Notes: a model not told the origin generated them from the letters alone. 64,000 nt of DNA from CALDTK01 sp965215115 (GCA_965215115.1 OZ244050.1:3472001-3536000), one strand, 5' to 3'. Numbered from the stretch's first letter, positions 1 to 10,003 are shown. Program-made: numbers and translations.

Positions 1-741
1 TCGGGGCTCGAGATCGTAGACCGGGCTTACGCCAAAACCCGCGGCGTGGAGATCATCTCGAGCCCGGAGGGCAATGCCCCGGCGGTGGCCGAACACGCGA
101 CGGCGATGCTGCTGGGTCTGCTCACGAAGCTGCGGGCCGCCGACCGGCAGGTGCGCGAGTTCGCGTGGGACCGGGAGGCCGTGCGGGGGCTCGAACTCCG
201 CTCGCGCACCGTCGGGATCATCGGGTACGGGCACACGGGGCCGGCTTTCGCCAAAACCCTCCGCGGTTTCGGCTGCGCGATCCTCGCCTACGATAAGTAC
301 CGCCAGGAATACACCCGCGAAACCCCCTGGGTGACGGCGGCAGCCACGGCGGAGGAGGTTTTGGCGAAAGCCGACGTCATCAGCCTCCACCTGCCGCTCA
401 CGCCCGAGACCGTCGGCTACCTCGACGCCACGCGACTAGCCAACGTGCGGCCCGGCGTTATCGTCCTGAATACCTCCAGGGGACTGGCGCTCGACCTCGA
501 TGCGCTCGTCGAAGGTCTGGGCAGCGGGCGCATCGCCGGGGCCGGCCTCGACGTCTTCCCGAACGAGAAGCCCGGGACCTACACCGCCGCCGAGGCCGCG
601 ACGATGCGCAGGCTCAGCGCGTTCGACCAGGTGACCCTCAGCCCGCACGTGGCGGGATGGACACTGGAGAGTAAGTACGCCCTCGCGCGGATCGTGTTGG
701 AGCGCGTGACGGCATACGTTTCGGAGCCACAACGCGGGTGA
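1..741 (+). CDS. D-isomer-specific 2-hydroxyacid dehydrogenase (5' truncated)
   Basis: NAD-dependent oxidoreductase of the D-2-hydroxyacid dehydrogenase family, which includes phosphoglycerate dehydrogenase SerA. The reading frame is open from base 1, so the N-terminus lies outside the window; 246 residues remain. The end of the substrate domain (PEGNAPAVAEH) is followed by a Rossmann domain with the nucleotide-binding loop GYGHTG at about residues 75-80. The family catalytic residues are visible: Arg in NTSRG, Glu in FPNEKP and His in SPHVAG. No ACT domain follows before the TGA stop, so it is a short, SerA-like form. Two exact copies of the interspersed 16-mer lie in frame (AFAKT and VLAKA). 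Exact substrate cannot be read from sequence; serine biosynthesis is a reasonable guess only. Confidence 0.85.
   Translation, partial: SGLEIVDRAYAKTRGVEIISSPEGNAPAVAEHATAMLLGLLTKLRAADRQVREFAWDREAVRGLELRSRTVGIIGYGHTGPAFAKTLRGFGCAILAYDKYRQEYTRETPWVTAAATAEEVLAKADVISLHLPLTPETVGYLDATRLANVRPGVIVLNTSRGLALDLDALVEGLGSGRIAGAGLDVFPNEKPGTYTAAEAATMRRLSAFDQVTLSPHVAGWTLESKYALARIVLERVTAYVSEPQRG
243..258 (-). repeat. exact copy of interspersed 16-mer
   Basis: GGCTTTCGCCAAAACC on the plus strand, the reverse complement of the repeat. It encodes AFAKT inside the dehydrogenase. Confidence 0.85.
357..372 (+). repeat. exact copy of interspersed 16-mer
   Basis: GGTTTTGGCGAAAGCC, encoding VLAKA in the same dehydrogenase only about 100 bp after the previous copy and in the opposite orientation. 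Confidence 0.85.
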
Positions 742-877
742 TCGACCGGCGAATCTGTCGGACCGCAAGCAAAGCCCCGGCGCGAGCCTCACCGAACGGA
801 AACTCCGTGGTATCATTGCCGGGGTGATCCCCGCCGTCTCGCCGGCGCCCCCACGATCCCCCATAACTCTATCGCGT

Positions 878-3800
878 ATGATGCGTACTCTACTCGCTTC
901 GATTTTTGTCATCACCGGTTTGAGCAGCGCAGAGGCGCAGCAGACGATTTTCGGTAAGGTCCTCGACGACACCGGGGAGCCCGTCATCAGCGGCCAGGTC
1001 GCGGTCTACAACGGCAACAGCCTCAACACCGGTACCACCACCGACTTCGACGGCAACTACCGCGTCAACCTCGACCCCGGGACTTACAACATCGAATTTT
1101 CTTACATCGGGTACCCGACGCGGCGCATCAACGACTTCGTGGTCCTGGCCGGGCGCGAGAACCAGCTCAACCTCCAGTTCGAGGAGGCCGGCATCACCCT
1201 CACGGACGTCGTCGTGACCGAGTACAAGATCCCGCCGATGACCGTGGACGAGACCACGCAGGGCGCGATCATCACCGGGGACGAGGTCCGCAAGCTCGGC
1301 TCCCGGAGCATCAACGCGATCGCGGGGATCAGCGCCGGGGCGACGTCCGCCGACGAGAACTCGGCGGTGAGCATCCGCGGCGCCCGCACGGACGCGACGC
1401 AGTACATCATCGACGGCATCCGCGTGACGGGGGCGCTGATCCCGGAGACGGAGATCGACCAGATCCAGGTCGTGACCGGGGGCGTAGAGGCCAAGTACGG
1501 TGACCTGAGCGGGGGGATCATCTCGATCACGACCAAGGGACCGTCGAGCGAGTACCGCGCCTACGTCGAGGGCGAGACCTCGAGTTTCCTCGATCCGTAC
1601 AACAACAACCTCGTCGGACTCAACGTCTCGGGGCCGCTGCTCACGCGGACGCTCGACAACGGCCGCCGGCAGTCGCTGGTCGGCTTCCGCTTCAGCGGTC
1701 GCTACACCTACAACCAGAACGACGACCCGCCGGCGACGCCCGTGTACTACATCACGGACTCGGCCCGGACGGCGCTGGAGAGCCGGCCGGTGCGAGACCT
1801 CCGGGGCTCGGGCGGTGGCATCTTGCAGGAGGCGGCTTTCCTGACGCCGAGTATGGTACAGACCTTGGACGCCGAGCCCTTCGAGGCACTGGACCAAATC
1901 GACCTTACAGCTAAGATAGACGCGCGCCTCAACGACGCGATGGACATCACGCTGAGCGGCACCTACCGCCGGACGAATGATCAGTTTACGCCCGGGGCCG
2001 ACGGTGATCCACTCGGCGCTACGACGACTGGGTCGACCTGGCGGCTGCTCAACGCCCACAACAATCCTTTTGACCTAAATAACACGGTGCGTGGCAACTT
2101 CCGATTCCGTCACCGCCTAGGCAACCAGTCTTCTCAACTCGCGCCGGATGCGAGCAACGTGATCTCGAATGCCTTTTACACCATTCAGCTCGGGTGGCAA
2201 CGGCAGATGCAGTTGCTGCAGGACCAGCGGCACGAGGATCGCTTCTTTGACTACGGCTACATCGGGGAATTTGACTTCGAAGAGGTGCCCACGATTGCTC
2301 CAGTCTTGAGCGACGGGCCACGGCCGATAAGGTTCCGGCAGGAGGATTACTTAATTCGGTTCAATGGCTTTACGCCCGGAACCCAAAACCCAGTCCTCGC
2401 GCAGTACAACTTTCTCGGTCGCAGCAGCCTCGACGGAATCAATCTCGCTGATTACGCCGTCACAAACGGTGTACAGAGTACGCTCGTGAGCGATGGGGTA
2501 TACGACTTCCACACCAACATCGGGCAGATCTACAACCAGTACCGCAAGGATCAGAACGACCTTATTACCCTCAACCTGCAGGCGCAGTTTGACCTCCAGC
2601 CAGGCGGGAGCGACAATGGCAACCACAACGTGCAGCTCGGATTTCTTTATGAGCAGCGGATCAACCGCCGCTACCGCCTCAGCCCCCGCCGCCTCTGGCT
2701 GCTCGCCGACCAACTAGCCAATGGTCGACTCAGTGGGCTAGACACCCTCGCGCAGCCACTCCGCGACACGATCGTAGAGGTGTTGGTTCCGGGGTTTGGC
2801 CTGGTGCGTGATACCGTCAATATCTACCCCTTCGGGCTCACGGATCCCGGTGAGGATGGTCGCTTTGCGTCGGCTATTCGCCAGCGCTTGGGTCTTGCAG
2901 ATAATGAGCGCGTCAATGTCCAAGGGCTCCGGCCCGAGGACTTGTCGCTCGATCTGTTTAGTGCTCCGGAACTCACCTCCGACGACGTAGTGGAGTACTA
3001 CGGTTACGACTACCTCGGCAACCAGGTGGGTAGCAATTTCGCCTGGGAGGACTTCTTCACGGCCACGGACGCGGAGGGGATTCGGACTTTCCCCGTGGCC
3101 CCGATCCAGCCGATCTACTTCTCGGGCTACCTGCAGGACAAATTCACCTTCCGTAACATCATCCTGCGCGCCGGCGTCCGCATCGACTACTTCGACGCCA
3201 ATACTAAGGTGCTCAAGGACCCATACGAACTCTACGACATCCAGACGGTCGAGAATTTCGCTTTCGAAGAAGGTACCCGCACCCCGCGCCCGGACAACAT
3301 CCCCGACGGGGCCAAGGTCTACCTCGAAGCGCCGGGCAGCAGCGAGGTGAAGGCCTACCGCGTGGACGACACCTGGTTCACGGCCCAGGGCCGGCAGGTC
3401 AACCGCGCCGCCGAGATCTTTACCACGACCCAGATCCCGGCCTACGTCGACCCGCAGGCCTCGTCGATCAACAACTACATCCAGAGCGATCAATTCAATC
3501 CAAACGCCAGCTTTAAGGATTACGAGGCGCAAATCAACGTGATGCCGCGCCTGGCCTTTAGCTTCCCGATCTCGGAGAAGGCCAACTTCTTCGCGCACTA
3601 CGATATCCTCGTGCAGCGCCCACCGAGCAACACCGTGGCCACGGCGATCGACTACTTCTACTTCACCCGTCGCGCCGGCAACTCGGTGTTTAATAATCCA
3701 AACCTCAAGCCCACCCGCACGGTGGACTACGAGGCCGGGTTCCAGACGCGGATCTCGGCCGCCTCGGCGCTCAAGCTGAGCTTCTTCGTCCGCGAGATGC

Positions 3801-4570
3801 GCGACATGATCCAGCGCCGGACTTACCTGTTCGCCGTCGGTGAGCTCAACCAGTACTCGACTTACGACAACCAGGACTTCGGGACGGTGAAGGGCCTCAA
3901 CGTCTCGTACGACCTCCGCCGGACTGGGCCTTTCCAATTGCGTCTCAACTACGGTCTCCAGTTCGCGGACGGGACGGGCTCGGATGTCAACTCCCAGCGC
4001 GGTAGTGCCGCCCGGGGCAACCTCCGTACGCTTTACCCGCTCAGCTTCGACGAGCGCCACCGCATCAGCGGCAGCGTCGACTACCGCTACGGACGCAACG
4101 AAGGCCCAGAGATCCTCGGGAAGCAGATCTTCGAGAACACGGGTATCAACCTATTCGGCTCGACGGTGAGCGGTCGGCCGTACACCCGTCGCCAGACCCC
4201 GACCGCGCTCGGGGGTCGCGTCAACGAGGGCGATATCAACGGGGCCCGCTTGCCGTGGAACGTGGCGCTTAACCTGCGGGTCGACCGCGACTTCAACCTC
4301 TTCCCCGAGACCAACGCCAACCGCGGCGTACTGCTCAACGTGTACTTACGCGTGAGCAACCTGCTCGACCGCCGCAACATCATCAACGTGTACGAGGCCT
4401 CGGGCCAGCCTGATGACGATGGCTTCCTGGCGTCGCCACTCGGACAAAACGTACTCGATTCGCAGATCAACGAGGAAGCTTACATCCAGCTGTACAATTA
4501 CCGACTGCTGAATCCCGATTTTTACAGCCTCCCGCGCCGGATATTCCTCGGCGCCAGCTTCTCCTTCTAA
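878..4570 (+). CDS. TonB-dependent receptor with carboxypeptidase-like N-terminal domain
   Basis: Outer-membrane, TonB-powered transporter of 1230 residues. The start chosen is ATG 878 (another ATG follows at 881) because it opens directly into a signal peptide (MRTLLASIFVITG, Ala-x-Ala-like site before QQT). An upstream in-frame ATG at 824 would add 18 unlikely residues. Domain order: carboxypeptidase-regulatory-like beta sandwich (about residues 25-110, GKVLDDTGEPV), plug domain (about 115-220, with SIRGARTDATQYIIDG), then a long beta barrel ending in aromatic Phe (GASFSF), typical of outer-membrane proteins. It is first in a trio with a large T9SS-type protein and a PorV-like protein, an arrangement suggesting a shared surface function. 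The ligand is unknown. The central part (about 1900-2800) has visibly lower GC than the flanks. Confidence 0.92.
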   Translation: MMRTLLASIFVITGLSSAEAQQTIFGKVLDDTGEPVISGQVAVYNGNSLNTGTTTDFDGNYRVNLDPGTYNIEFSYIGYPTRRINDFVVLAGRENQLNLQFEEAGITLTDVVVTEYKIPPMTVDETTQGAIITGDEVRKLGSRSINAIAGISAGATSADENSAVSIRGARTDATQYIIDGIRVTGALIPETEIDQIQVVTGGVEAKYGDLSGGIISITTKGPSSEYRAYVEGETSSFLDPYNNNLVGLNVSGPLLTRTLDNGRRQSLVGFRFSGRYTYNQNDDPPATPVYYITDSARTALESRPVRDLRGSGGGILQEAAFLTPSMVQTLDAEPFEALDQIDLTAKIDARLNDAMDITLSGTYRRTNDQFTPGADGDPLGATTTGSTWRLLNAHNNPFDLNNTVRGNFRFRHRLGNQSSQLAPDASNVISNAFYTIQLGWQRQMQLLQDQRHEDRFFDYGYIGEFDFEEVPTIAPVLSDGPRPIRFRQEDYLIRFNGFTPGTQNPVLAQYNFLGRSSLDGINLADYAVTNGVQSTLVSDGVYDFHTNIGQIYNQYRKDQNDLITLNLQAQFDLQPGGSDNGNHNVQLGFLYEQRINRRYRLSPRRLWLLADQLANGRLSGLDTLAQPLRDTIVEVLVPGFGLVRDTVNIYPFGLTDPGEDGRFASAIRQRLGLADNERVNVQGLRPEDLSLDLFSAPELTSDDVVEYYGYDYLGNQVGSNFAWEDFFTATDAEGIRTFPVAPIQPIYFSGYLQDKFTFRNIILRAGVRIDYFDANTKVLKDPYELYDIQTVENFAFEEGTRTPRPDNIPDGAKVYLEAPGSSEVKAYRVDDTWFTAQGRQVNRAAEIFTTTQIPAYVDPQASSINNYIQSDQFNPNASFKDYEAQINVMPRLAFSFPISEKANFFAHYDILVQRPPSNTVATAIDYFYFTRRAGNSVFNNPNLKPTRTVDYEAGFQTRISAASALKLSFFVREMRDMIQRRTYLFAVGELNQYSTYDNQDFGTVKGLNVSYDLRRTGPFQLRLNYGLQFADGTGSDVNSQRGSAARGNLRTLYPLSFDERHRISGSVDYRYGRNEGPEILGKQIFENTGINLFGSTVSGRPYTRRQTPTALGGRVNEGDINGARLPWNVALNLRVDRDFNLFPETNANRGVLLNVYLRVSNLLDRRNIINVYEASGQPDDDGFLASPLGQNVLDSQINEEAYIQLYNYRLLNPDFYSLPRRIFLGASFSF

Positions 4571-4607
4571 TCCTCGCCCGCCCCGCATCCTCCATCTCAC
4601 TACGGAT

Positions 4608-5576
4608 ATGAACTTACGTTACCTCTTCGTCGCGCTCCTCGCGGCTAGCCTCGCGCTCCCCGCCGAGCTCGTCGCCCGCGCTCCCGACGTGCCGCCGGGC
4701 GCACCGACGGCAGTCCCGATCCAGGACGGTAGCCCCCTCGGGCACCGCAACAATTGTAACAACGCGACCGCGACCCGGTCGCAGAACACGAACAACGTCC
4801 GGGCCCTCCTGACCACGGGAGGCGACGTGTGGTGGAACGGCCGTGAGGCGCGCTACATCGTACCGAACGTGGCCGCGGGTGAGGTGGAGGTGTCGAGCAT
4901 CTTCGCCGGCGCCGTCTGGCTCGGGGGACGTGACCCGGCCCGTAACCTCAAGGTCGCCGCACAGCAGTACGGCCGTAGCGCGGGCAACTTCGACTTCTAC
5001 CCCGGGCCCCTCAGTCCGGAGGGCATCACCGACAAGGCACAGTGCACGCGGTGGGATACCATTTTCGCGGTGACCGCCTCGGAGATCCTCGAGCACCAGC
5101 GTCTTTTCCAAGCGAGCCTCGCGGGCGAGATCGAATACACCGAGGACATGATCCCGCGCGGGGTAAAGGGCTGGCCGGCGAAGGGCAACCCCTACTTCGA
5201 GACCGTCGCCCGCTTCCCCCTGCCGGACAACGAGGAGCCGCTGGCTGGTTTCTACGAGTACTTCGACGATAACTTCGGTGCGCCCAACCAGCGCTACGAC
5301 CCGCTCGAGGGCGATTTCCCGACCGTGGAGATCGAAGGCTGTACCGACTACTACAACTCGGAGCCAGCGCTGCGCGACCTTCCGCAGTTCCCGGACGAGA
5401 TGTTCTTCTGGATCTACAACGACAACGGCAACGTCCACCGCAACTCCGGCACCACTCGCGAGAACAACCTCTCGATGGAGGTACAGGTGCAGTCGTTTGC
5501 GTACGCGACCAACGATGCGCTTAACGACATGACCTTCCAGCGCTACCGCCTCATCAACCGGGGTAAGGAGCCCTGA
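4608..5576 (+). CDS. Large T9SS-type secreted protein, N-terminal fragment (frameshifted)
   Basis: 322 residues beginning with a signal peptide (MNLRYLFVALLAASLALPAE). This is the front part of a protein continued by the next feature. The frame stops at TGA 5574-5576 directly after INRGKEP. If one base is restored in the C-run at 5571-5573, translation continues LIDTYFAMWVDADLG in the following frame without loss. Aromatic and Asn/Tyr-rich sequence suggests an extracellular fold; no catalytic motif was recognised. It lies 37 bp after the TonB-dependent receptor and is probably cotranscribed with it. Whether the break is real or an assembly indel is open. Confidence 0.75.
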   Translation: MNLRYLFVALLAASLALPAELVARAPDVPPGAPTAVPIQDGSPLGHRNNCNNATATRSQNTNNVRALLTTGGDVWWNGREARYIVPNVAAGEVEVSSIFAGAVWLGGRDPARNLKVAAQQYGRSAGNFDFYPGPLSPEGITDKAQCTRWDTIFAVTASEILEHQRLFQASLAGEIEYTEDMIPRGVKGWPAKGNPYFETVARFPLPDNEEPLAGFYEYFDDNFGAPNQRYDPLEGDFPTVEIEGCTDYYNSEPALRDLPQFPDEMFFWIYNDNGNVHRNSGTTRENNLSMEVQVQSFAYATNDALNDMTFQRYRLINRGKEP

Positions 5577-5593
5577 TCGACACCTACTTCGCG

Positions 5594-8500
5594 ATGTGGG
5601 TCGACGCCGATCTCGGCTGCTCGGACGATGATTACGTAGGCTGCGACACCACGCGCTCATTGGCGTACTATTATAACATCGACCCTATCGACGGCCAGAC
5701 GGGTGCCGTTTGCGGGAGTACGCCGACATACGGCAACAAGACGCCGAACGTGGGTATCGATTATTTCCGTGGGCCAAAGGGAGCCGTGCAAATCTGTGAT
5801 CCCGACTCTCCACCCGGTGAATGTGATACGATTACGGTTACCCGGGAACTAGGCATGTCCTCGTTCACCTACTTCCAGCGCAGCTCAGACACCGCGCCCG
5901 TCCCGCCCGGGATGCAGGACCCCACCACCGGTCGCCCGGGTGAGTTCTACAACCTCATCAGCGGTCGCTGGCGTGACGGGACGCCCTATACGGCCAGCGG
6001 TAACGGCTACCGGACCCCCGGTAGGGAAGTGCGGTACGCCTTCCCGTCGAGGCCGAACCTGCGTGGCCCGGGCGTCTGGTCGGCCTGTAGCGACAACGTC
6101 GGTGAAGGTGATCGCCGCACGATCCAGGCCTCGGGTCCGTTCGAACTCGTCCCGGGTGCCGTCAACGAACTCATCATCGGCCTGCCGTGGGTGCCCGATG
6201 TCCAGGGGCCTTGCCCCGACATGCAGCGCCTCTTCGACGCGGATGACCTCGCGCAGAATCTGTTCGACAACTGCTTCGACATTACCGACGGCCCGAACGC
6301 ACCCGACATCGACATCGTCGAACTGGACCAGGAGCTCATCCTCATCCTCACCAACGACGGCCGCACCTCGAACAATGCCAACCAACGCTACGCCGAGGTC
6401 GACCTCCTCGCCCCGAACGACGTGAGCGACTCGCTGTACCGTTTCGAAGGTTACAAGGTCTACCAACTCCGTCGTCCGGAAGTCTCCGACCTGAGCGATC
6501 CAGCGCAAGCGCGTCTGATCTTCCAGACAGACCTCCGCAACGGCGTAGGCGAACTCTACAACTGGCGTCGGATCGAAAACCCGAACGACCCTGGCCGACC
6601 GGTCTTCGAACCCGTGGCACAGGTCGAATCCGGCTCCGTCGACCAGGGTGTACGGACGGTCTTCAAGGTGACGACCGATCAATTCGCCCAGGCCAACCCA
6701 CGCCTCCGCAACCACACACCTTATTACTTCAAGGCCGTCACCTACGCCTACAACAACTACCGTGATTTCGATCCGCTGGTGCCGGGCGGTAGCGGGCAGG
6801 CCAGGCAGTACCTCGAGGGTCGTCGCAACGTGAAGACCACGACCGGGGTGCCGCGTCCGATCACCGACACCAAACTGAATGGCCTCGACGCCACGGGCTC
6901 CGTGCGGCGCCTCGACGGCTTGGGTACGAGTAGGTTCTTCCTCGACTTCGCCGAGGGGGAGCGCAGTCGCATCTTCAACAACCAGCAAGGCCCCCAACCC
7001 CTCTACAAGGAGGGGCGCGGGCCGATCGAGGCCCGGGTGTACAATCCGTTCGTCGCCCGGGACGGCGTCTACCAGGTGATTTTCTCCGATGAGTCAATGG
7101 GTAACAACACCCTCGACCCCCGGGGCACGTGGAGGCTCGTCAAGAAGTCCGACGCCGGGGATTCACTCGTGGTGGCGGATCGCGACTTCAGTAGCCTCAG
7201 CGAGCTTGCCATCGGCAAACTCGGATTCTCGATCAACCTCGGGCAGGTCGACGAACCCGGCGTCAACCGCAACGGGACCAACGGCTGTATCGGTGGCGAG
7301 GTCGAGCAACTAACCGAGGGTCCGGAGTGGTACAACGTGATCGAGAACAAGTCGGGCCAACTCGCGCGACTTTCCCGCGGCGATCAGGTTTTCAACTTCG
7401 CCCAGACCGTCGTCGGGGAGGACCTCGGTGCCTCCGCGGTAGCCCTCGACCCTGCCCAATCGCTCGTCAATTGCTTCGACGGCGAGTGGCTACCCTTTAA
7501 GTTGACTGCCTACGCCAACACCCGGGCCGAACCTACCCAGGGCGGGCTCTCCTTCCTGACGCCGATGCTGCGCTCCAATGGTCGCGCCATGGTGGATGCG
7601 CTCCGGCTCGCGGACCTGAACAACGTCGATATCGTCTTCACGAAGGATAAGTCCAAGTGGAGCCGCTGCGTCGTGGTCGAGATGTCCCACGGGTCATTCA
7701 CGCAGCAAGCCGTGACGAACCAAGGGGCCGCCAACCAGTTCGAGCCCCGCAAGACCCCATCGGTCGGCAAGGAGGCCGGTCCGGACGGGAATCCCCTCCC
7801 CGACGGCAGCGATACGCTCGGGATGGGCTGGTTCCCCGGCTACGCCATCGACGTCGAGACGGGCCAGCGACTCAATATCTTCTTCGGAGAGAACAGCGCT
7901 ATCACCCTGGAGGGCAATCCCGCTTACGCCGGCAAGGTCGGTTTCGACCTGCAGCCCGTACGGCTCACCGGTCGTGACATGATGTTCAACCCGACGAGCG
8001 ACCTAGTCGCAATCGATCCGAGCCCCGCGGCGACCACCCTGCCGTTCAACATCATCGCCGGCGGACACCACTTCGTCTACGTGACGCGCGAGCCGTACGA
8101 CGGCTGTGCGAAGATCGACAGCTTGCTGCTGCGCGGCAACGGTGGGCAGCGTCCGCAATTCCGTCAGGCCCTCGAGGTCGTCACCTACGCCGCGCTCGTG
8201 CTCCCGGCCCAACCGATGCTCTCCTACGCGGATGGACTCATTCCGTCGGACGTGGTGGTCAAGTTGCGGGTCAACAACCCGTACCAAGTAGCCACGGGCA
8301 AGGAGAATCGGAACGACCGGGACTACAGTTCCCCGACGGGCTTCAACCGCGGCTACCCCGCCTACGAGTTTGCCCTGACTGGGGTAGAGGCGGAGAGTTT
8401 ACTGGAGACGAAGCAGGACTCGATCCTCGGTATGATCAACGTCGTCCCGAACCCGTACTACGGTTACTCGAGCTACGAGATCAGTGAGTTCTCCAACCTC

Positions 8501-8809
8501 ATCCGGATCACGAACCTCCCCGCCAAGGCCGTCATCACGATCTACTCACTCGACGGAAAATTCATCCGCCGCTACACCCGCGCCGAGGAGCCACAGCTGC
8601 CCTTCAACACCGGTGATTTCATCAACGTCGAGAACCGTGGCATCCCGCGCCGTCAGGTCTACCCGGACCTCGACTGGGACATGAAGAACGGGGAGGGCAT
8701 CCCGGTCGCCTCCGGGACCTACCTCATCCACGTGGACGCCGGAAGCCTCGGGCAGCGGACGGTGAAGTCGTTCATCATCCAGCGCGCCTTCGACCCGGCT
8801 GGACTTTAA
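5594..8809 (+). CDS. Large T9SS-type secreted protein, C-terminal fragment
   Basis: 1071 residues continuing the protein started at 4608; the homologous frame is already open from about 5573, before the first ATG at 5594. The C-terminal 110 residues resemble a T9SS type A sorting region or FlgD-like Ig domain: VVPNPYYGYSSYE, then ITIYSLDGKFIRRY, then GIPVASGTYLIHV, close to the end. Such domains route proteins through the type IX system to the cell surface. The middle is Asp/Asn/Gly rich with no enzyme motif that I recognise. The full protein would be about 1400 residues. It sits between a TonB-dependent receptor and a PorV-family barrel. Confidence 0.8.
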   Translation: MWVDADLGCSDDDYVGCDTTRSLAYYYNIDPIDGQTGAVCGSTPTYGNKTPNVGIDYFRGPKGAVQICDPDSPPGECDTITVTRELGMSSFTYFQRSSDTAPVPPGMQDPTTGRPGEFYNLISGRWRDGTPYTASGNGYRTPGREVRYAFPSRPNLRGPGVWSACSDNVGEGDRRTIQASGPFELVPGAVNELIIGLPWVPDVQGPCPDMQRLFDADDLAQNLFDNCFDITDGPNAPDIDIVELDQELILILTNDGRTSNNANQRYAEVDLLAPNDVSDSLYRFEGYKVYQLRRPEVSDLSDPAQARLIFQTDLRNGVGELYNWRRIENPNDPGRPVFEPVAQVESGSVDQGVRTVFKVTTDQFAQANPRLRNHTPYYFKAVTYAYNNYRDFDPLVPGGSGQARQYLEGRRNVKTTTGVPRPITDTKLNGLDATGSVRRLDGLGTSRFFLDFAEGERSRIFNNQQGPQPLYKEGRGPIEARVYNPFVARDGVYQVIFSDESMGNNTLDPRGTWRLVKKSDAGDSLVVADRDFSSLSELAIGKLGFSINLGQVDEPGVNRNGTNGCIGGEVEQLTEGPEWYNVIENKSGQLARLSRGDQVFNFAQTVVGEDLGASAVALDPAQSLVNCFDGEWLPFKLTAYANTRAEPTQGGLSFLTPMLRSNGRAMVDALRLADLNNVDIVFTKDKSKWSRCVVVEMSHGSFTQQAVTNQGAANQFEPRKTPSVGKEAGPDGNPLPDGSDTLGMGWFPGYAIDVETGQRLNIFFGENSAITLEGNPAYAGKVGFDLQPVRLTGRDMMFNPTSDLVAIDPSPAATTLPFNIIAGGHHFVYVTREPYDGCAKIDSLLLRGNGGQRPQFRQALEVVTYAALVLPAQPMLSYADGLIPSDVVVKLRVNNPYQVATGKENRNDRDYSSPTGFNRGYPAYEFALTGVEAESLLETKQDSILGMINVVPNPYYGYSSYEISEFSNLIRITNLPAKAVITIYSLDGKFIRRYTRAEEPQLPFNTGDFINVENRGIPRRQVYPDLDWDMKNGEGIPVASGTYLIHVDAGSLGQRTVKSFIIQRAFDPAGL

Positions 8810-8827
8810 CCCAAAGCACATCTCCGT

Positions 8828-8854
8828 CGGGGCGGCGCAGTCGGCGCCGCCCCG
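8828..8854 (+). terminator. GC-rich stem-loop between secreted protein and porV-like gene
   Basis: Perfect 11-bp inverted repeat (CGGGGCGGCGC / GCGCCGCCCCG) with a 5-nt loop in the 60-bp gap. There is no T-tract, so it may be an attenuator or mRNA-stabilising hairpin rather than a full terminator. Confidence 0.4.
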
Positions 8855-8869
8855 ATCAACCAAACGCGA

Positions 8870-9919
8870 ATGCGTAAACTCTACACTCTTCTCTGTTTAA
8901 TCGCGGCGGCCCCGGTGGCGCAGGCGGGCAACCCGGATCGCCAGGGGGAAGCCGGGGCCTACGAGCTGCTCCTCAACCCGTTCGCCCGCTCCGCCGGCCT
9001 CGGGACCACCAACACGGCCTACGTCGCGGGGGTGGAGGCGATGCGCCTCAACGTCGCCGGCATCGGTCGGACCAATGGCCTCGAGGTGAGCGCCTCGAAC
9101 ATGCAGTACCTCTCCGGGGCGGACATCAACATGTCCTCGGCGGGCTTCGCGGCTGGGCTCGGCAACGGGGGCGCGATATCGCTCGAGATCGCGGCGCTTA
9201 GTTTTGGAGAAATCCCGGTCACGACCGTGGCCAGCCCCGAGGGCACCGGGTCCCGGTTCAACCCGAGCTTCTTCCACATCAGCCTCGGGTACGCGAAGAC
9301 CTTCGAGGACAAGATCAGTGTCGGCGTCGGGCTGCGCTTCATATCCGAGGCCATTTACAACGCCTCGGCCTTCGGCTTCGCGGTCGACGCCGGGGTGCAG
9401 TACGTGAGCGGCGAGGAGGACGAGTTCAAGCTCGGGGTGGCCCTGCGCAACGTGGGCCTCGGCATGCGTTTCTCGGGTGACGGTATCGCGCAGCAGCTGT
9501 CGGTACAGTCGGGCGATTACAACCAGACGATCAACAACCGCGTGGCCGACTTCGACCTCCCCTTCCAACTCAACATCGGCGCGAGCTACGACCTCAACGT
9601 CGACGAGGACAACAAGGTGACCCTGATGGGCAACTTCACCTCGAACGCGTTCAGCCGCGACAACCTCGGCGTCGGGGCCGAGTACAGCTTCCGTAAGATC
9701 TTCATGCTCCGCGCGGGGTACAACCCGGAAGTCGGTTCGACCAACGACAACATCCTCGAGTCGGTCCAACTCCCGATCACGGCCGGCGCCACGATCGCGG
9801 CGCCCCTCGGCAAGGCCAACGACCTCGGCAAGCGCCGCTACCTCTTCCTGGACTACGGCTACCGCGCCACCCGGGTGTACAACGGCAATCACCACCTCGG
9901 TCTGCGGCTCCTGCTGTGA
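8870..9919 (+). CDS. PorV/PorQ family outer-membrane protein
   Basis: 349 residues, signal peptide (MRKLYTLLCLIAAAPVAQA) and a FadL-like beta barrel. The conserved beginning LLNPFARSAGLGTTNTAYVAGVEAMRLNVAGI is characteristic of the PorV/UPF0164 group. In type IX secretion PorV shuttles or tethers cargo proteins at the outer membrane. Here the gene lies third in a run after a TonB-dependent receptor and a probable T9SS cargo, so it may be a dedicated paralogue for that cargo rather than the housekeeping PorV (inference). Confidence 0.8.
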   Translation: MRKLYTLLCLIAAAPVAQAGNPDRQGEAGAYELLLNPFARSAGLGTTNTAYVAGVEAMRLNVAGIGRTNGLEVSASNMQYLSGADINMSSAGFAAGLGNGGAISLEIAALSFGEIPVTTVASPEGTGSRFNPSFFHISLGYAKTFEDKISVGVGLRFISEAIYNASAFGFAVDAGVQYVSGEEDEFKLGVALRNVGLGMRFSGDGIAQQLSVQSGDYNQTINNRVADFDLPFQLNIGASYDLNVDEDNKVTLMGNFTSNAFSRDNLGVGAEYSFRKIFMLRAGYNPEVGSTNDNILESVQLPITAGATIAAPLGKANDLGKRRYLFLDYGYRATRVYNGNHHLGLRLLL

Positions 9920-9959
9920 GCCCACGGCGGTAAAGCTGTAATTGCGTACTTTGCGACTC

Positions 9960-10003
9960 ACGTTTCCCCTCCGCCCCGCGCGGTGGGGGAACGTTTTGTT
10001 TTG
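9960..10003 (+). terminator. Rho-independent terminator after porV-like gene
   Basis: Stem of about 14 bp between 9960-9973 and 9981-9994 (ACGTTTCCCC against GGGGGAACGT, one wobble and one mismatch), followed directly by TTTTGTTTTG. It closes the surface-protein operon ahead of greA. Confidence 0.7.

Noticed and set aside
2738..4060. 440-residue open frame antisense to the TonB receptor
   Set aside because: Mirror of GC-rich coding on the other strand, Val/Arg/Asp-rich without domains; same reasoning for the long antisense frames at 890-2059, 16313-17521, 33055-34161, 47871-49139 and 49457-50746.
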